From: Urophycis tenuis
Lineage: Eukaryota > Chordata > Actinopteri > Gadiformes > Phycidae
NCBI GenBank assembly: GCA_036785325.1
Contig: JAXIVH010000017.1
Coordinates: 9,057,489-9,121,488, forward strand
Direction: 5' to 3'
Length of the DNA: 64,000 nucleotides
Shown: positions 34,850 through 48,720 of the stretch, in pieces
Layout: each line of letters starts with the position of its first letter
How positions within the stretch are numbered: position 1 is the stretch's first letter
Made by a program: the position numbers and the translations under genes
Notes under the pieces: generated by a model
Told to the model about the DNA's origin: nothing
Database searches by the model: none
Seen by the model: only the letters and a program-made list of their open reading frames with translations

Positions 34850-37608
34850 GATATTGGCGAGTGCAACTGCCTTTGATCCCCTATTCAACTACCGAGTCGT
34901 TGGATGAGGTGGGGGGGGGGTCATCGAGATAACTCTAACGAACCTAACAGAGCCAGGGCGATCGAAAGAACGGGCTCTCTACACAACCCATTTATATTAC
35001 CTTACCAACTGTTATTCACAAAACGACCACTAGATGGAGGCGATGGACCACCACTGAAGAATCAAAAGAAGGCAACCAGCCTTTAACACAAAGACTAAAA
35101 ACTCACTCCAGCTGTGATCCTCTTTATCTAAATAAATAAATAAACAAAAATGAATAAATAAATAGACTAAATAAATATACAAATATACATAAATAAATTA
35201 AATATAGATTACCTTACCAACTATTGCAATTACCTATTATTATTATTATTACTTACCTATTAATGCAATTTCCCAACCTGGGAACAATAGAGTATTTCTA
35301 TTTCTATTTCTATAACTCTTCTTCACAAAACGACCACTAGGTGGAGACGACGCACCACCAGCGAGGAATCAAAAGAGGAGGAACAACCTTGAATACAAAG
35401 ATTAAAACCCACTCCAGCTGTGAGTCTCTCGATGTATTTATTTACTAAAAAAAAATATATTAAATATATATACTCCTCCCATCTCTTTTCCCCTGTCTTC
35501 CCTCATGGAAATGAGGTTGTTGGGGGAGATAGAGTGTACTAGCCCGATCCGGCGGGGGTGAGTTCAGTCCGTACAGACTGTCTCACCTTGACTCTACCTT
35601 CCTCAATCTCTAGCTCTAACTCTAACCCTAGGGATAACCTCAACCCCAACCCTAACCATAGGCCTAACCTTAGCCCTAACCCTAACTCAACCCTAACACT
35701 AACCCTTACCTTGGCCCTAATCTTAACACTAACCTCAACCCCTAACCTTAGCCTTAACACTAACCTTAACCCCTACTCTAACTCTAACCCTAACCCCTAC
35801 TCTAACTCTAACCCTAAGCCTACCCTAACCTCCAACACTAACCCTACCCTAACTCTAACGCTAACCCTAACTCTAACCTTTGCCCTAACTTTAGCCCTAA
35901 CCCTAGCCTCAGCCATAACCCTAACCCTAACCTTAGCCCTAACCCTAACCTTAACCCTAACCCTAACCTTGGCCCTAACCTTAACACTAACCTCAAACCT
36001 AACCTTAACCCTAACCTCAGCCATAACCCTAACCCTAACCTTAGCCCTAACCCTAATTCTAGCCCTAACCCTAATCTTAACCATAACCTTAACCCTAACC
36101 TTGGCCCTAACACTTAACCTAACCTTATCCATAACACTAACCCTAACCTCAACCCTAACCTTAACCCCAATCTCAGCCGTAACCCCAACCCTAACCTTAT
36201 CCCTAACCTTAAACCTAACCCTAACCTCAGCCCTAACCTTAACCCTAACCTCAGCCCTCATCTTAACCCTAACCCCTAACCCCTAACCTCTAACCCTAAC
36301 CTTACCCTAACCGTAACGCTAACCCTAACCCTTACTCTAACCTTAGCCCTAACCTTAGCCCTAACCGTAACCCTAACCTTAACCCTAACCTTAACCCTAA
36401 ACCGTAACCTTATACCTAACCCTAACCTCAGCCCTAACCGCAACCCCTCCCATTTACTTCAAACCTAACGTTAAGGTTAACTGCTAACTCTACCCCTAAA
36501 TCTACCCTAACCTTAACCTACACTTGACATATTGGAGGAAGAAGACAATTACCCAGCATGCATTTCATCCGGAAAACTTTTCACAAAAAAACCCATTACC
36601 GAAGTACCTACGGCGAGAATAGACTACCCCAAGAAATTGTTGTTTTGGGTGAGGAAAGTAAGCCATTGAGTCTTCCCTAAGGTCAACTTCCTACACAATC
36701 GCTGTAGTCGCGCGGTGTATGGGGCACAGGAATTGTTATTAACAGGCTGTTCGGCATGGGGTCCTGGAGGGGCCAGGGAGGCAGTGCTTAGTCGCGGCTG
36801 GCCTTGGCCTTTCCTACCCTGGGACCGACTGGGAAGGCACCGCTGGTCGGGGCTGGTCTTGGTCTTTCCTAGGTCTGGACACCCATCGCTGAGGATAGCT
36901 GCATTGGGGGACCGTGGAGGCAGTGCTTTGTCACAGCTGGCCTCGGTCCTTCGTGACCCCAGTTTTCTGCTAGTTCATCTGGACCCAACAGAGGACAAGA
37001 ACCAAGCTCCGGCCCTGATTGGCCAAACCAGGGCTACCTAGCGGTGTTAACAACTGGTTTGTGCTGGTCAGGGGGTAAGTATGTGCCCCCTCCTCTCCAT
37101 AACCAAAACAATGTATCCTAAAAAGTGTTTTACTTACCTTTACTTACCTCGACGTTACCTCAACAAATGATCACTCCTAAAAAAGCTTAAACCCAATACC
37201 AATTCCATTTCGGAAACGACACACCTTGAGAATTGATCACTCTCGGGGGGGCCTCCCTTGGGTGAGGGTGTATAGTGACAATGGCCAGAAACACCCTATG
37301 ATCCCAGGGTCCACTACTGATGACGTGTCCTAATATTTCGATAGCACGTTTATACTAAAATAGAAATGGAAAAGAAAAGTCTCACTCCAGCTGTGACTCG
37401 TCTTTATTCAAATTAGTAAATATACCAATGCATTGGAAGTACCTTCAATCAAACTAGATTGACCTTCATCTTGGAACAAAGAAAACCTTTGGGAAAAGGA
37501 AAAACAAGTCTATATCTCCAAATCAGCGGTTATATCACAACAAGACAGATAACCATTTCGTTTTACTTCATTCTTGATAATATGGGAAAAGAGAGCTGCG
37601 GATGACTA
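34850..37608 (+). repeat. Region C unit 8 (2,759 bp, type A)
   Basis: Type A with a 12-bp shorter right end of the telomeric block, shared with unit 10. CAG at the variable CpG codon, and CAAATTAG with CTTGATAATA in the tail. Confidence 0.95.
35611..36439 (+). repeat. Degenerate telomeric block, unit 8
   Basis: 829 bp; lacks a 12-bp TTAACCCTAACC segment at the right end. Confidence 0.95.
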
Positions 37609-40393
37609 GATATTGGCGAGTGCAACTGCCTTTGATCCCCTATTCAACTACCGAGTCGTTGGATGAGGTGGGGGGGGGTCATCGAGATAACTCTAACGAA
37701 CCTAACCGAGCCAGGGCCATCGAAAGAACGGGCTCTCTACACAACCCATTTATATTACCTTACCAACTGTTATTCACAAAACGACCACTAGATGGAGGCG
37801 ATGGACCACCACTGAAGAATCAAAAGAAGGCAACCAGCCTTTAACACAAAGACTAAAAACTCACTCCAGCTGTGATCCTCTTTATCTAAATAAATAAATA
37901 AACAAAAATGAATAAATAAATAGACTAAATAAATATACAAATATAAATAAATAAATTAAATATAGATTACCTTACCAACTATTGCAATTACCTATTATTA
38001 TTGTTATTATTATTATTACTTACCTATTAATGCAATTTCCCAACCTGGGAACAATAGAGTATTTCTATTTCTATTTCTATAACTCTTCTTCACAAAACGA
38101 CCACTAGGTGGAGACGACGCACCACCAGCGAGGAATCAAAAGAGGAGGAACAACCTTGAATACAAAGATTAAAACCCACTCCAGCTGTGAGTCTCTCGAT
38201 GTATTTATTTACTAAAAAAATATATATTAAATATATATACTCCTCCCATCTCTTCTCCCCTGTCTTCCCTCATGGAAATGAGGGAGTTGGGGGAGATAGA
38301 GTGTACTAGCCCGATCCGGCGGGGGTGAGTTCAGTCCGTACAGACTGTCTCCCCTTGACTCTACCTTCCTCAATCTCTAGCTCTAACTCTAACCCTAGGG
38401 ATAACCTCAACCCCAACCCTAACCATAGGCCTAACCTTAGCCCTAACCCTAACTCAACCCTAACACTAACCCTTACCTTGGCCCTAATCTTAACACTAAC
38501 CTCAACCCCTAACCTTAGCCTTAACACTAACCCTAACCCCTACTCTAACTCTAACCCTAACCCCTAATCTAACTCTAACCCTAAGCCTACCCTAACCTCC
38601 AACACTAACCCTACCCTAACTCTAACGCTAACCCTAACTCTAACCTTTGCCCTAACTTTAGCCCTAACCCTAGCCTCAGCCATAACCCTAACCCTAACCT
38701 TAGCCCTAACCCTAACCTTAACCCTAACCCTAACCTTGGCCCTAACCTTAACACTAACCTCAAACCTAACCTTAACCCTAACCTCAGCCATAACCCTAAC
38801 CCTAACTTTAGCCCTAACCCTAATTCTAGCCCTAACCCTAATCTTAACCATAACCTTAACCCTAACCTTGGCCCTAACACTTAACCTAACCTTATCCATA
38901 ACACTAACCCTAACCTCAACCCTAACCTTAACCCCAATCTCAGCCGTAACCCCAACCCTAACCTTATCCCTAACCTTAAACCTAACCCTAACCTCAGCCC
39001 TAACCTTAACCCTAACCTCAGCCCTCATCTTAACCCTAACCCCTAACCCCTAACCTCTAACCCTAACCCTAACCTTACCCTAACCGTAACGCTAACCCTA
39101 ACCCTTACTCTAACCTTAGCCCTAACCTTAGCCCTAACCGTAACCCTAACCTTAACCCTAACCTTAACCCTAAACCGTAACCTTATACCTAACCCTAACC
39201 TCAGCCCTAACCTTAACCCTAACCGCAACCCCTCCCATTTAATTCAAACCTAACGTTAAGGTTAACTGCTAACTCTACCCCTAAATCTACCCTAACCTTA
39301 ACCTACACTTGACATATTGGAGGAAGAAGACAATTACCCAGCATGCATTTCATCCGGAAAACTTTTCACAAAAAAACCCATTACCGAAGTACCTACGGCG
39401 AGAATAGACTACCCCAAGAAATTGTTGTTTTGGGTGAGGAAAGTAAGCCATTGAGTCTTCTCTAAGGTCAACTTCCTACACAATCGCTGTAGTCGCGCGG
39501 TGTATGGGGCACAGGAATTGTTATTAACAGGCTGTTCGGCATGGGGTCCTGGAGGGGCCAGGGAGGCAGTGCTTAGTCGCGGCTGGCCTTGGCCTTTCCT
39601 ACCCTGGGACCGACTGGGAAGGCACCGCTGGTCGGGGCTGGTCTTGGTCTTTCCTAGGTCTGGACACCCATCGCTGAGGATAGCTGCATTGGGGGACCGT
39701 GGAGGCAGTGCTTTGTCACGGCTGGCCTCGGTCCTTCGTGACCCCAGTTTTCTGCTAGTTCATCTGGACCCAACAGAGGACAAGAACCAAGCTCCGGCCC
39801 TGATTGGCCAAACCAGGGCTACCTAGCGGTGTTAACAACTGGTTTGTGCTGGTCAGGGGGTAAGTATGTGCCCCCTCCTCTCCATAACCAAAACAATGTA
39901 TCCTAAAAAGTGTTTTACTTACCTTTACTTACCTCGACGTTACCTCAACAAATGATCACTCCTAAAAAAGCTTAAACCCAATACCAATTCCATTTCGGAA
40001 ACGACACACCTTGAGAATTGATCACTCTCGGGGGGGCCTCCCTTGGGTGAGGGTGTATAGTGACAATGGCCAGAAACACCCTATGATCCCAGGGTCCACT
40101 ACTGATGACGTGTCCTAATATTTCGATAGCACGTTTATACTAAAATAGAAATGGAAAAGAAAAGTCTCACTCCAGCTGTGACTCGTCTTTATTCAAATAA
40201 GTAAATATACCAATGCATTGGAAGTACCTTCAATCAAACTAGATTGACCTTCATCTTGGAACAAAGAAAACCTTTGGGAAAAGGAAAAACAAGTCTATAT
40301 CTCCAAATCAGCGGTTATATCACAACAAGACAGATAACCATTTCGTTTTACTTCATTCTTGGTAATATGGGAAAAGAGAGCTGCGGATGACTA
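37609..40393 (+). repeat. Region C unit 9 (2,785 bp, type B)
   Basis: Type B, with CTCCCC and CCCCTAATC (near 38562) like unit 7. Confidence 0.95.
38378..39224 (+). repeat. Degenerate telomeric block, unit 9
   Basis: 847 bp, type B form with CCCCTAATC. Confidence 0.95.
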
Positions 40394-43151
40394 GATATTG
40401 GCGAGTGCAACTGCCTTTGATCCCCTATTCAACTACCGAGTCGTTGGATGAGGTGGGGGGGGGTCATCGAGATAACTCTAACGAACCTAACAGAGCCAGG
40501 GCGATCGAAAGAACGGGCTCTCTACACAACCCATTTATATTACCTTACCAACTGTTATTCACAAAACGACCACTAGATGGAGGCGATGGACCACCACTGA
40601 AGAATCAAAAGAAGGCAACCAGCCTTTAACACAAAGACTAAAAACTCACTCCAGCTGTGATCCTCTTTATCTAAATAAATAAATAAACAAAAATGAATAA
40701 ATAAATAGACTAAATAAATATACAAATATACATAAATAAATTAAATATAGATTACCTTACCAACTATTGCAATTACCTATTATTATTATTATTACTTACC
40801 TATTAATGCAATTTCCCAACCTGGGAACAATAGAGTATTTCTATTTCTATTTCTATAACTCTTCTTCACAAAACGACCACTAGGTGGAGACGACGCACCA
40901 CCAGCGAGGAATCAAAAGAGGAGGAACAACCTTGAATACAAAGATTAAAACCCACTCCAGCTGTGAGTCTCTCGATGTATTTATTTACTAAAAAAAAATA
41001 TATTAAATATATATACTCCTCCCATCTCTTTTCCCCTGTCTTCCCTCATGGAAATGAGGTTGTTGGGGGAGATAGAGTGTACTAGCCCGATCCGGCGGGG
41101 GTGAGTTCAGTCCGTACAGACTGTCTCACCTTGACTCTACCTTCCTCAATCTCTAGCTCTAACTCTAACCCTAGGGATAACCTCAACCCCAACCCTAACC
41201 ATAGGCCTAACCTTAGCCCTAACCCTAACTCAACCCTAACACTAACCCTTACCTTGGCCCTAATCTTAACACTAACCTCAACCCCTAACCTTAGCCTTAA
41301 CACTAACCCTAACCCCTACTCTAACTCTAACCCTAACCCCTACTCTAACTCTAACCCTAAGCCTACCCTAACCTCCAACACTAACCCTACCCTAACTCTA
41401 ACGCTAACCCTAACTCTAACCTTTGCCCTAACTTTAGCCCTAACCCTAGCCTCAGCCATAACCCTAACCCTAACCTTAGCCCTAACCCTAACCTTAACCC
41501 TAACCCTAACCTTGGCCCTAACCTTAACACTAACCTCAAACCTAACCTTAACCCTAACCTCAGCCATAACCCTAACCCTAACCTTAGCCCTAACCCTAAT
41601 TCTAGCCCTAACCCTAATCTTAACCATAACCTTAACCCTAACCTTGGCCCTAACACTTAACCTAACCTTATCCATAACACTAACCCTAACCTCAACCCTA
41701 ACCTTAACCCCAATCTCAGCCGTAACCCCAACCCTAACCTTATCCCTAACCTTAAACCTAACCCTAACCTCAGCCCTAACCTTAACCCTAACCTCAGCCC
41801 TCATCTTAACCCTAACCCCTAACCCCTAACCTCTAACCCTAACCTTACCCTAACCGTAACGCTAACCCTAACCCTTACTCTAACCTTAGCCCTAACCTTA
41901 GCCCTAACCGTAACCCTAACCTTAACCCTAACCTTAACCCTAAACCGTAACCTTATACCTAACCCTAACCTCAGCCCTAACCGCAACCCCTCCCATTTAC
42001 TTCAAACCTAACGTTAAGGTTAACTGCTAACTCTACCCCTAAATCTACCCTAACCTTAACCTACACTTGACATATTGGAGGAAGAAGACAATTACCCAGC
42101 ATGCATTTCATCCGGAAAACTTTTCACAAAAAAACCCATTACCGAAGTACCTACGGCGAGAATAGACTACCCCAAGAAATTGTTGTTTTGGGTGAGGAAA
42201 GTAAGCCATTGAGTCTTCCCTAAGGTCAACTTCCTACACAATCGCTGTAGTCGCGCGGTGTATGGGGCACAGGAATTGTTATTAACAGGCTGTTCGGCAT
42301 GGGGTCCTGGAGGGGCCAGGGAGGCAGTGCTTAGTCGCGGCTGGCCTTGGCCTTTCCTACCCTGGGACCGACTGGGAAGGCACCGCTGGTCGGGGCTGGT
42401 CTTGGTCTTTCCTAGGTCTGGACACCCATCGCTGAGGATAGCTGCATTGGGGGACCGTGGAGGCAGTGCTTTGTCACAGCTGGCCTCGGTCCTTCGTGAC
42501 CCCAGTTTTCTGCTAGTTCATCTGGACCCAACAGAGGACAAGAACCAAGCTCCGGCCCTGATTGGCCAAACCAGGGCTACCTAGCGGTGTTAACAACTGG
42601 TTTGTGCTGGTCAGGGGGTAAGTATGTGCCCCCTCCTCTCCATAACCAAAACAATGTATCCTAAAAAGTGTTTTACTTACCTTTACTTACCTCGACGTTA
42701 CCTCAACAAATGATCACTCCTAAAAAAGCTTAAACCCAATACCAATTCCATTTCGGAAACGACACACCTTGAGAATTGATCACTCTCGGGGGGGCCTCCC
42801 TTGGGTGAGGGTGTATAGTGACAATGGCCAGAAACACCCTATGATCCCAGGGTCCACTACTGATGACGTGTCCTAATATTTCGATAGCACGTTTATACTA
42901 AAATAGAAATGGAAAAGAAAAGTCTCACTCCAGCTGTGACTCGTCTTTATTCAAATTAGTAAATATACCAATGCATTGGAAGTACCTTCAATCAAACTAG
43001 ATTGACCTTCATCTTGGAACAAAGAAAACCTTTGGGAAAAGGAAAAACAAGTCTATATCTCCAAATCAGCGGTTATATCACAACAAGACAGATAACCATT
43101 TCGTTTTACTTCATTCTTGATAATATGGGAAAAGAGAGCTGCGGATGACTA
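40394..43151 (+). repeat. Region C unit 10 (2,758 bp, type A)
   Basis: Nearly the same as unit 8: 12-bp shorter telomeric block, CAG codon, CAAATTAG tail. Confidence 0.95.
41154..41982 (+). repeat. Degenerate telomeric block, unit 10
   Basis: 829 bp with the same 12-bp loss as unit 8. Confidence 0.95.
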
Positions 43152-43920
43152 GATATTGGCGAGTGCAACTGCCTTTGATCCCCTATTCAACTACCGAGTC
43201 GTTGGATGAGGTGGGGGGGGGTCATCGAGATAACTCTAACGAACCTAACCGAGCCAGGGCCATCGAAAGAACGGGCTCTCTACACAACCCATTTATATTA
43301 CCTTACCAACTGTTATTCACAAAACGACCACTAGATGGAGGCGATGGACCACCACTGAAGAATCAAAAGAAGGCAACCAGCCTTTAACACAAAGACTAAA
43401 AACTCACTCCAGCTGTGATCCTCTTTATCTAAATAAATAAATAAACAAAAATGAATAAATAAATAGACTAAATAAATATACAAATATAAATAAATAAATT
43501 AAATATAGATTACCTTACCAACTATTGCAATTACCTATTATTATTGTTATTATTATTATTACTTACCTATTAATGCAATTTCCCAACCTGGGAACAATAG
43601 AGTATTTCTATTTCTATTTCTATAACTCTTCTTCACAAAACGACCACTAGGTGGAGACGACGCACCACCAGCGAGGAATCAAAAGAGGAGGAACAACCTT
43701 GAATACAAAGATTAAAACCCACTCCAGCTGTGAGTCTCTCGATGTATTTATTTACTAAAAAAATATATATTAAATATATATACTCCTCCCATCTCTTCTC
43801 CCCTGTCTTCCCTCATGGAAATGAGGGAGTTGGGGGAGATAGAGTGTACTAGCCCGATCCGGCGGGGGTGAGTTCAGTCCGTACAGACTGTCTCCCCTTG
43901 ACTCTACCTTCCTCAATCTC

Positions 43921-44767
43921 TAGCTCTAACTCTAACCCTAGGGATAACCTCAACCCCAACCCTAACCATAGGCCTAACCTTAGCCCTAACCCTAACTCAA
44001 CCCTAACACTAACCCTTACCTTGGCCCTAATCTTAACACTAACCTCAACCCCTAACCTTAGCCTTAACACTAACCCTAACCCCTACTCTAACTCTAACCC
44101 TAACCCCTACTCTAACTCTAACCCTAAGCCTACCCTAACCTCCAACACTAACCCTACCCTAACTCTAACGCTAACCCTAACTCTAACCTTTGCCCTAACT
44201 TTAGCCCTAACCCTAGCCTCAGCCATAACCCTAACCCTAACCTTAGCCCTAACCCTAACCTTAACCCTAACCCTAACCTTGGCCCTAACCTTAACACTAA
44301 CCTCAAACCTAACCTTAACCCTAACCTCAGCCATAACCCTAACCCTAACTTTAGCCCTAACCCTAATTCTAGCCCTAACCCTAATCTTAACCATAACCTT
44401 AACCCTAACCTTGGCCCTAACACTTAACCTAACCTTATCCATAACACTAACCCTAACCTCAACCCTAACCTTAACCCCAATCTCAGCCGTAACCCCAACC
44501 CTAACCTTATCCCTAACCTTAAACCTAACCCTAACCTCAGCCCTAACCTTAACCCTAACCTCAGCCCTCATCTTAACCCTAACCCCTAACCCCTAACCTC
44601 TAACCCTAACCCTAACCTTACCCTAACCGTAACGCTAACCCTAACCCTTACTCTAACCTTAGCCCTAACCTTAGCCCTAACCGTAACCCTAACCTTAACC
44701 CTAACCTTAACCCTAAACCGTAACCTTATACCTAACCCTAACCTCAGCCCTAACCTTAACCCTAACC
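43921..44767 (+). repeat. Degenerate telomeric block, unit 11
   Basis: 847 bp, type B form without CCCCTAATC. Confidence 0.95.
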
Positions 44768-44999
44768 GCAACCCCTCCCATTTACTTCAAACCTAACGTT
44801 AAGGTTAACTGCTAACTCTACCCCTAAATCTACCCTAACCTTAACCTACACTTGACATATTGGAGGAAGAAGACAATTACCCAGCATGCATTTCATCCGG
44901 AAAACTTTTCACAAAAAAACCCATTACCGAAGTACCTACGGCGAGAATAGACTACCCCAAGAAATTGTTGTTTTGGGTGAGGAAAGTAAGCCATTGAGT

Positions 45000-45372
45000 C
45001 TTCTCTAAGGTCAACTTCCTACACAATCGCTGTAGTCGCGCGGTGTATGGGGCACAGGAATTGTTATTAACAGGCTGTTCGGCATGGGGTCCTTGAGGGG
45101 CCAGGGAGGCAGTGCTTAGTCGCGGCTGGCCTTGGCCTTTCCTACCCTGGGACCGACTGGGAAGGCACCGCTGGTCGGGGCTGGTCTTGGTCTTTCCTAG
45201 GTCTGGACACCCATCGCTGAGGATAGCTGCATTGGGGGACCGTGGAGGCAGTGCTTTGTCACGGCTGGCCTCGGTCCTTCGTGACCCCAGTTTTCTGCTA
45301 GTTCATCTGGACCCAACAGAGGACAAGAACCAAGCTCCGGCCCTGATTGGCCAAACCAGGGCTACCTAGCGG
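45000..45372 (+). other. GC-rich block of unit 11, frame broken by TGA
   Basis: Same block as in other units. GGA to TGA at 45094-45096 shortens the frame to 85 codons. This supports the view that the frame is not a maintained gene. Confidence 0.7.
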
Positions 45373-45936
45373 TGTTAACAACTGGTTTGTGCTGGTCAGG
45401 GGGTAAGTATGTGCCCCCTCCTCTCCATAACCAAAACAATGTATCCTAAAAAGTGTTTTACTTACCTTTACTTACCTCGACGTTACCTCAACAAATGATC
45501 ACTCCTAAAAAAGCTTAAACCCAATACCAATTCCATTTCGGAAACGACACACCTTGAGAATTGATCACTCTCGGGGGGGCCTCCCTTGGGTGAGGGTGTA
45601 TAGTGACAATGGCCAGAAACACCCTATGATCCCAGGGTCCACTACTGATGACGTGTCCTAATATTTCGATAGCACGTTTACACTAAAATAGAAATGGAAA
45701 AGAAAAGTCTCACTCCAGCTGTGACTCGTCTTTATTCAAATAAGTAAATATACCAATGCATTGGAAGTACCTTCAATCAAACTAGATTGACCTTCATCTT
45801 GGAACAAAGAAAACCTTTGGGAAAAGGAAAAACAAGTCTATATCTCCAAATCAGCGGTTATATCACAACAAGACAGATAACCATTTCGTTTTACTTCATT
45901 CTTGATAATATGGGAAAAGAGAGTTGCGGATGACTA

Positions 45937-48720
45937 GATATTGGCGAGTGCAACTGCCTTTGATCCCCTATTCAACTACCGAGTCGTTGGATGAGGTGGG
46001 GGGGGTCATCGAGATAACTCTAACGAACCTAACCGAGCCAGGGCCATCGAAAGAACGGGCTCTCTACACAACCCATTTATATTACCTTACCAACTGTTAT
46101 TCACAAAACGACCACTAGATGGAGGCGATGGACCACCACTGAAGAATCAAAAGAAGGCAACCAGCCTTTAACACAAAGACTAAAAACTCACTCCAGCTGT
46201 GATCCTCTTTATCTAAATAAATAAATAAACAAAAATGAATAAATAAATAGACTAAATAAATATACAAATATAAATAAATAAATTAAATATAGATTACCTT
46301 ACCAACTATTGCAATTACCTATTATTATTGTTATTATTATTATTACTTACCTATTAATGCAATTTCCCAACCTGGGAACAATAGAGTATTTCTATTTCTA
46401 TTTCTATAACTCTTCTTCACAAAACGACCACTAGGTGGAGACGACGCACCACCAGCGAGGAATCAAAAGAGGAGGAACAACCTTGAATACAAAGATTAAA
46501 ACCCACTCCAGCTGTGAGTCTCTCGATGTATTTATTTACTAAAAAAATATATATTAAATATATATACTCCTCCCATCTCTTCTCCCCTGTCTTCCCTCAT
46601 GGAAATGAGGGAGTTGGGGGAGATAGAGTGTACTAGCCCGATCCGGCGGGGGTGAGTTCAGTCCGTACAGACTGTCTCCCCTTGACTCTACCTTCCTCAA
46701 TCTCTAGCTCTAACTCTAACCCTAGGGATAACCTCAACCCCAACCCTAACCATAGGCCTAACCTTAGCCCTAACCCTAACTCAACCCTAACACTAACCCT
46801 TACCTTGGCCCTAATCTTAACACTAACCTCAACCCCTAACCTTAGCCTTAACACTAACCCTAACCCCTACTCTAACTCTAACCCTAACCCCTACTCTAAC
46901 TCTAACCCTAAGCCTACCCTAACCTCCAACACTAACCCTACCCTAACTCTAACGCTAACCCTAACTCTAACCTTTGCCCTAACTTTAGCCCTAACCCTAG
47001 CCTCAGCCATAACCCTAACCCTAACCTTAGCCCTAACCCTAACCTTAACCCTAACCCTAACCTTGGCCCTAACCTTAACACTAACCTCAAACCTAACCTT
47101 AACCCTAACCTCAGCCATAACCCTAACCCTAACTTTAGCCCTAACCCTAATTCTAGCCCTAACCCTAATCTTAACCATAACCTTAACCCTAACCTTGGCC
47201 CTAACACTTAACCTAACCTTATCCATAACACTAACCCTAACCTCAACCCTAACCTTAACCCCAATCTCAGCCGTAACCCCAACCCTAACCTTATCCCTAA
47301 CCTTAAACCTAACCCTAACCTCAGCCCTAACCTTAACCCTAACCTCAGCCCTCATCTTAACCCTAACCCCTAACCCCTAACCTCTAACCCTAACCCTAAC
47401 CTTACCCTAACCGTAACGCTAACCCTAACCCTTACTCTAACCTTAGCCCTAACCTTAGCCCTAACCGTAACCCTAACCTTAACCCTAACCTTAACCCTAA
47501 ACCGTAACCTTATACCTAACCCTAACCTCAGCCCTAACCTTAACCCTAACCGCAACCCCTCCCATTTACTTCAAACCTAACGTTAAGGTTAACTGCTAAC
47601 TCTACCCCTAAATCTACCCTAACCTTAACCTACACTTGACATATTGGAGGAAGAAGACAATTACCCAGCATGCATTTCATCCGGAAAACTTTTCACAAAA
47701 AACCCCATTACCGAAGTACCTACGGCGAGAATAGACTACCCCAAGAAATTGTTGTTTTGGGTGAGGAAAGTAAGCCATTGAGTCTTCTCTAAGGTCAACT
47801 TCCTACACAATCGCTGTAGTCGCGCGGTGTATGGGGCACAGGAATTGTTATTAACAGGCTGTTCGGCATGGGGTCCTGGAGGGGCCAGGGAGGCAGTGCT
47901 TAGTCGCGGCTGGCCTTGGCCTTTCCTACCCTGGGACCGACTGGGAAGGCACCGCTGGTCGGGGCTGGTCTTGGTCTTTCCTAGGTCTGGACACCCATCG
48001 CTGAGGATAGCTGCATTGGGGGACCGTGGAGGCAGTGCTTTGTCATGGCTGGCCTCGGTCCTTCGTGACCCCAGTTTTCTGCTAGTTCATCTGGACCCAA
48101 CAGAGGACAAGAACCAAGCTCCGGCCCTGATTGGCCAAACCAGGGCTACCTAGCGGTGTTAACAACTGGTTTGTGCTGGTCAGGGGGTAAGTATGTGCCC
48201 CCTCCTCTCCATAACCAAAACAATGTATCCTAAAAAGTGTTTTACTTACCTTTACTTACCTCGACGTTACCTCAACAAATGATCACTCCTAAAAAAGCTT
48301 AAACCCAATACCAATTCCATTTCGGAAACGACACACCTTGAGAATTGATCACTCTCGGGGGGGCCTCCCTTGGGTGAGGGTGTATAGTGACAATGGCCAG
48401 AAACACCCTATGATCCCAGGGTCCACTACTGATGACGTGTCCTAATATTTCGATAGCACGTTTATACTAAAATAGAAATGGAAAAGAAAAGTCTCACTCC
48501 AGCTGTGACTCGTCTTTATTCAAATAAGTAAATATACCAATGCATTGGAAGTACCTTCAATCAAACTAGATTGACCTTCATCTTGGAACAAAGAAAACCT
48601 TTGGGAAAAGGAAAAACAAGTCTATATCTCCAAATCAGCGGTTATATCACAACAAGACAGATAACCATTTCGTTTTACTTCATTCTTGGTAATATGGGAA
48701 AAGAGAGCTGCGGATGACTA
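45937..48720 (+). repeat. Region C unit 12 (2,784 bp, type B)
   Basis: A second type B unit in a row (B-B), interrupting the A/B alternation. TGG at the variable CpG codon. Confidence 0.95.
46705..47551 (+). repeat. Degenerate telomeric block, unit 12
   Basis: 847 bp, type B form. Confidence 0.95.

Larger units (their letters stand above)
43152..45936 (+). repeat. Region C unit 11 (2,785 bp, type B)
   Basis: Type B without the CCCCTAATC change. The GC-rich block has GGA to TGA at 45094-45096, which breaks the otherwise conserved 108-codon frame. Confidence 0.95.
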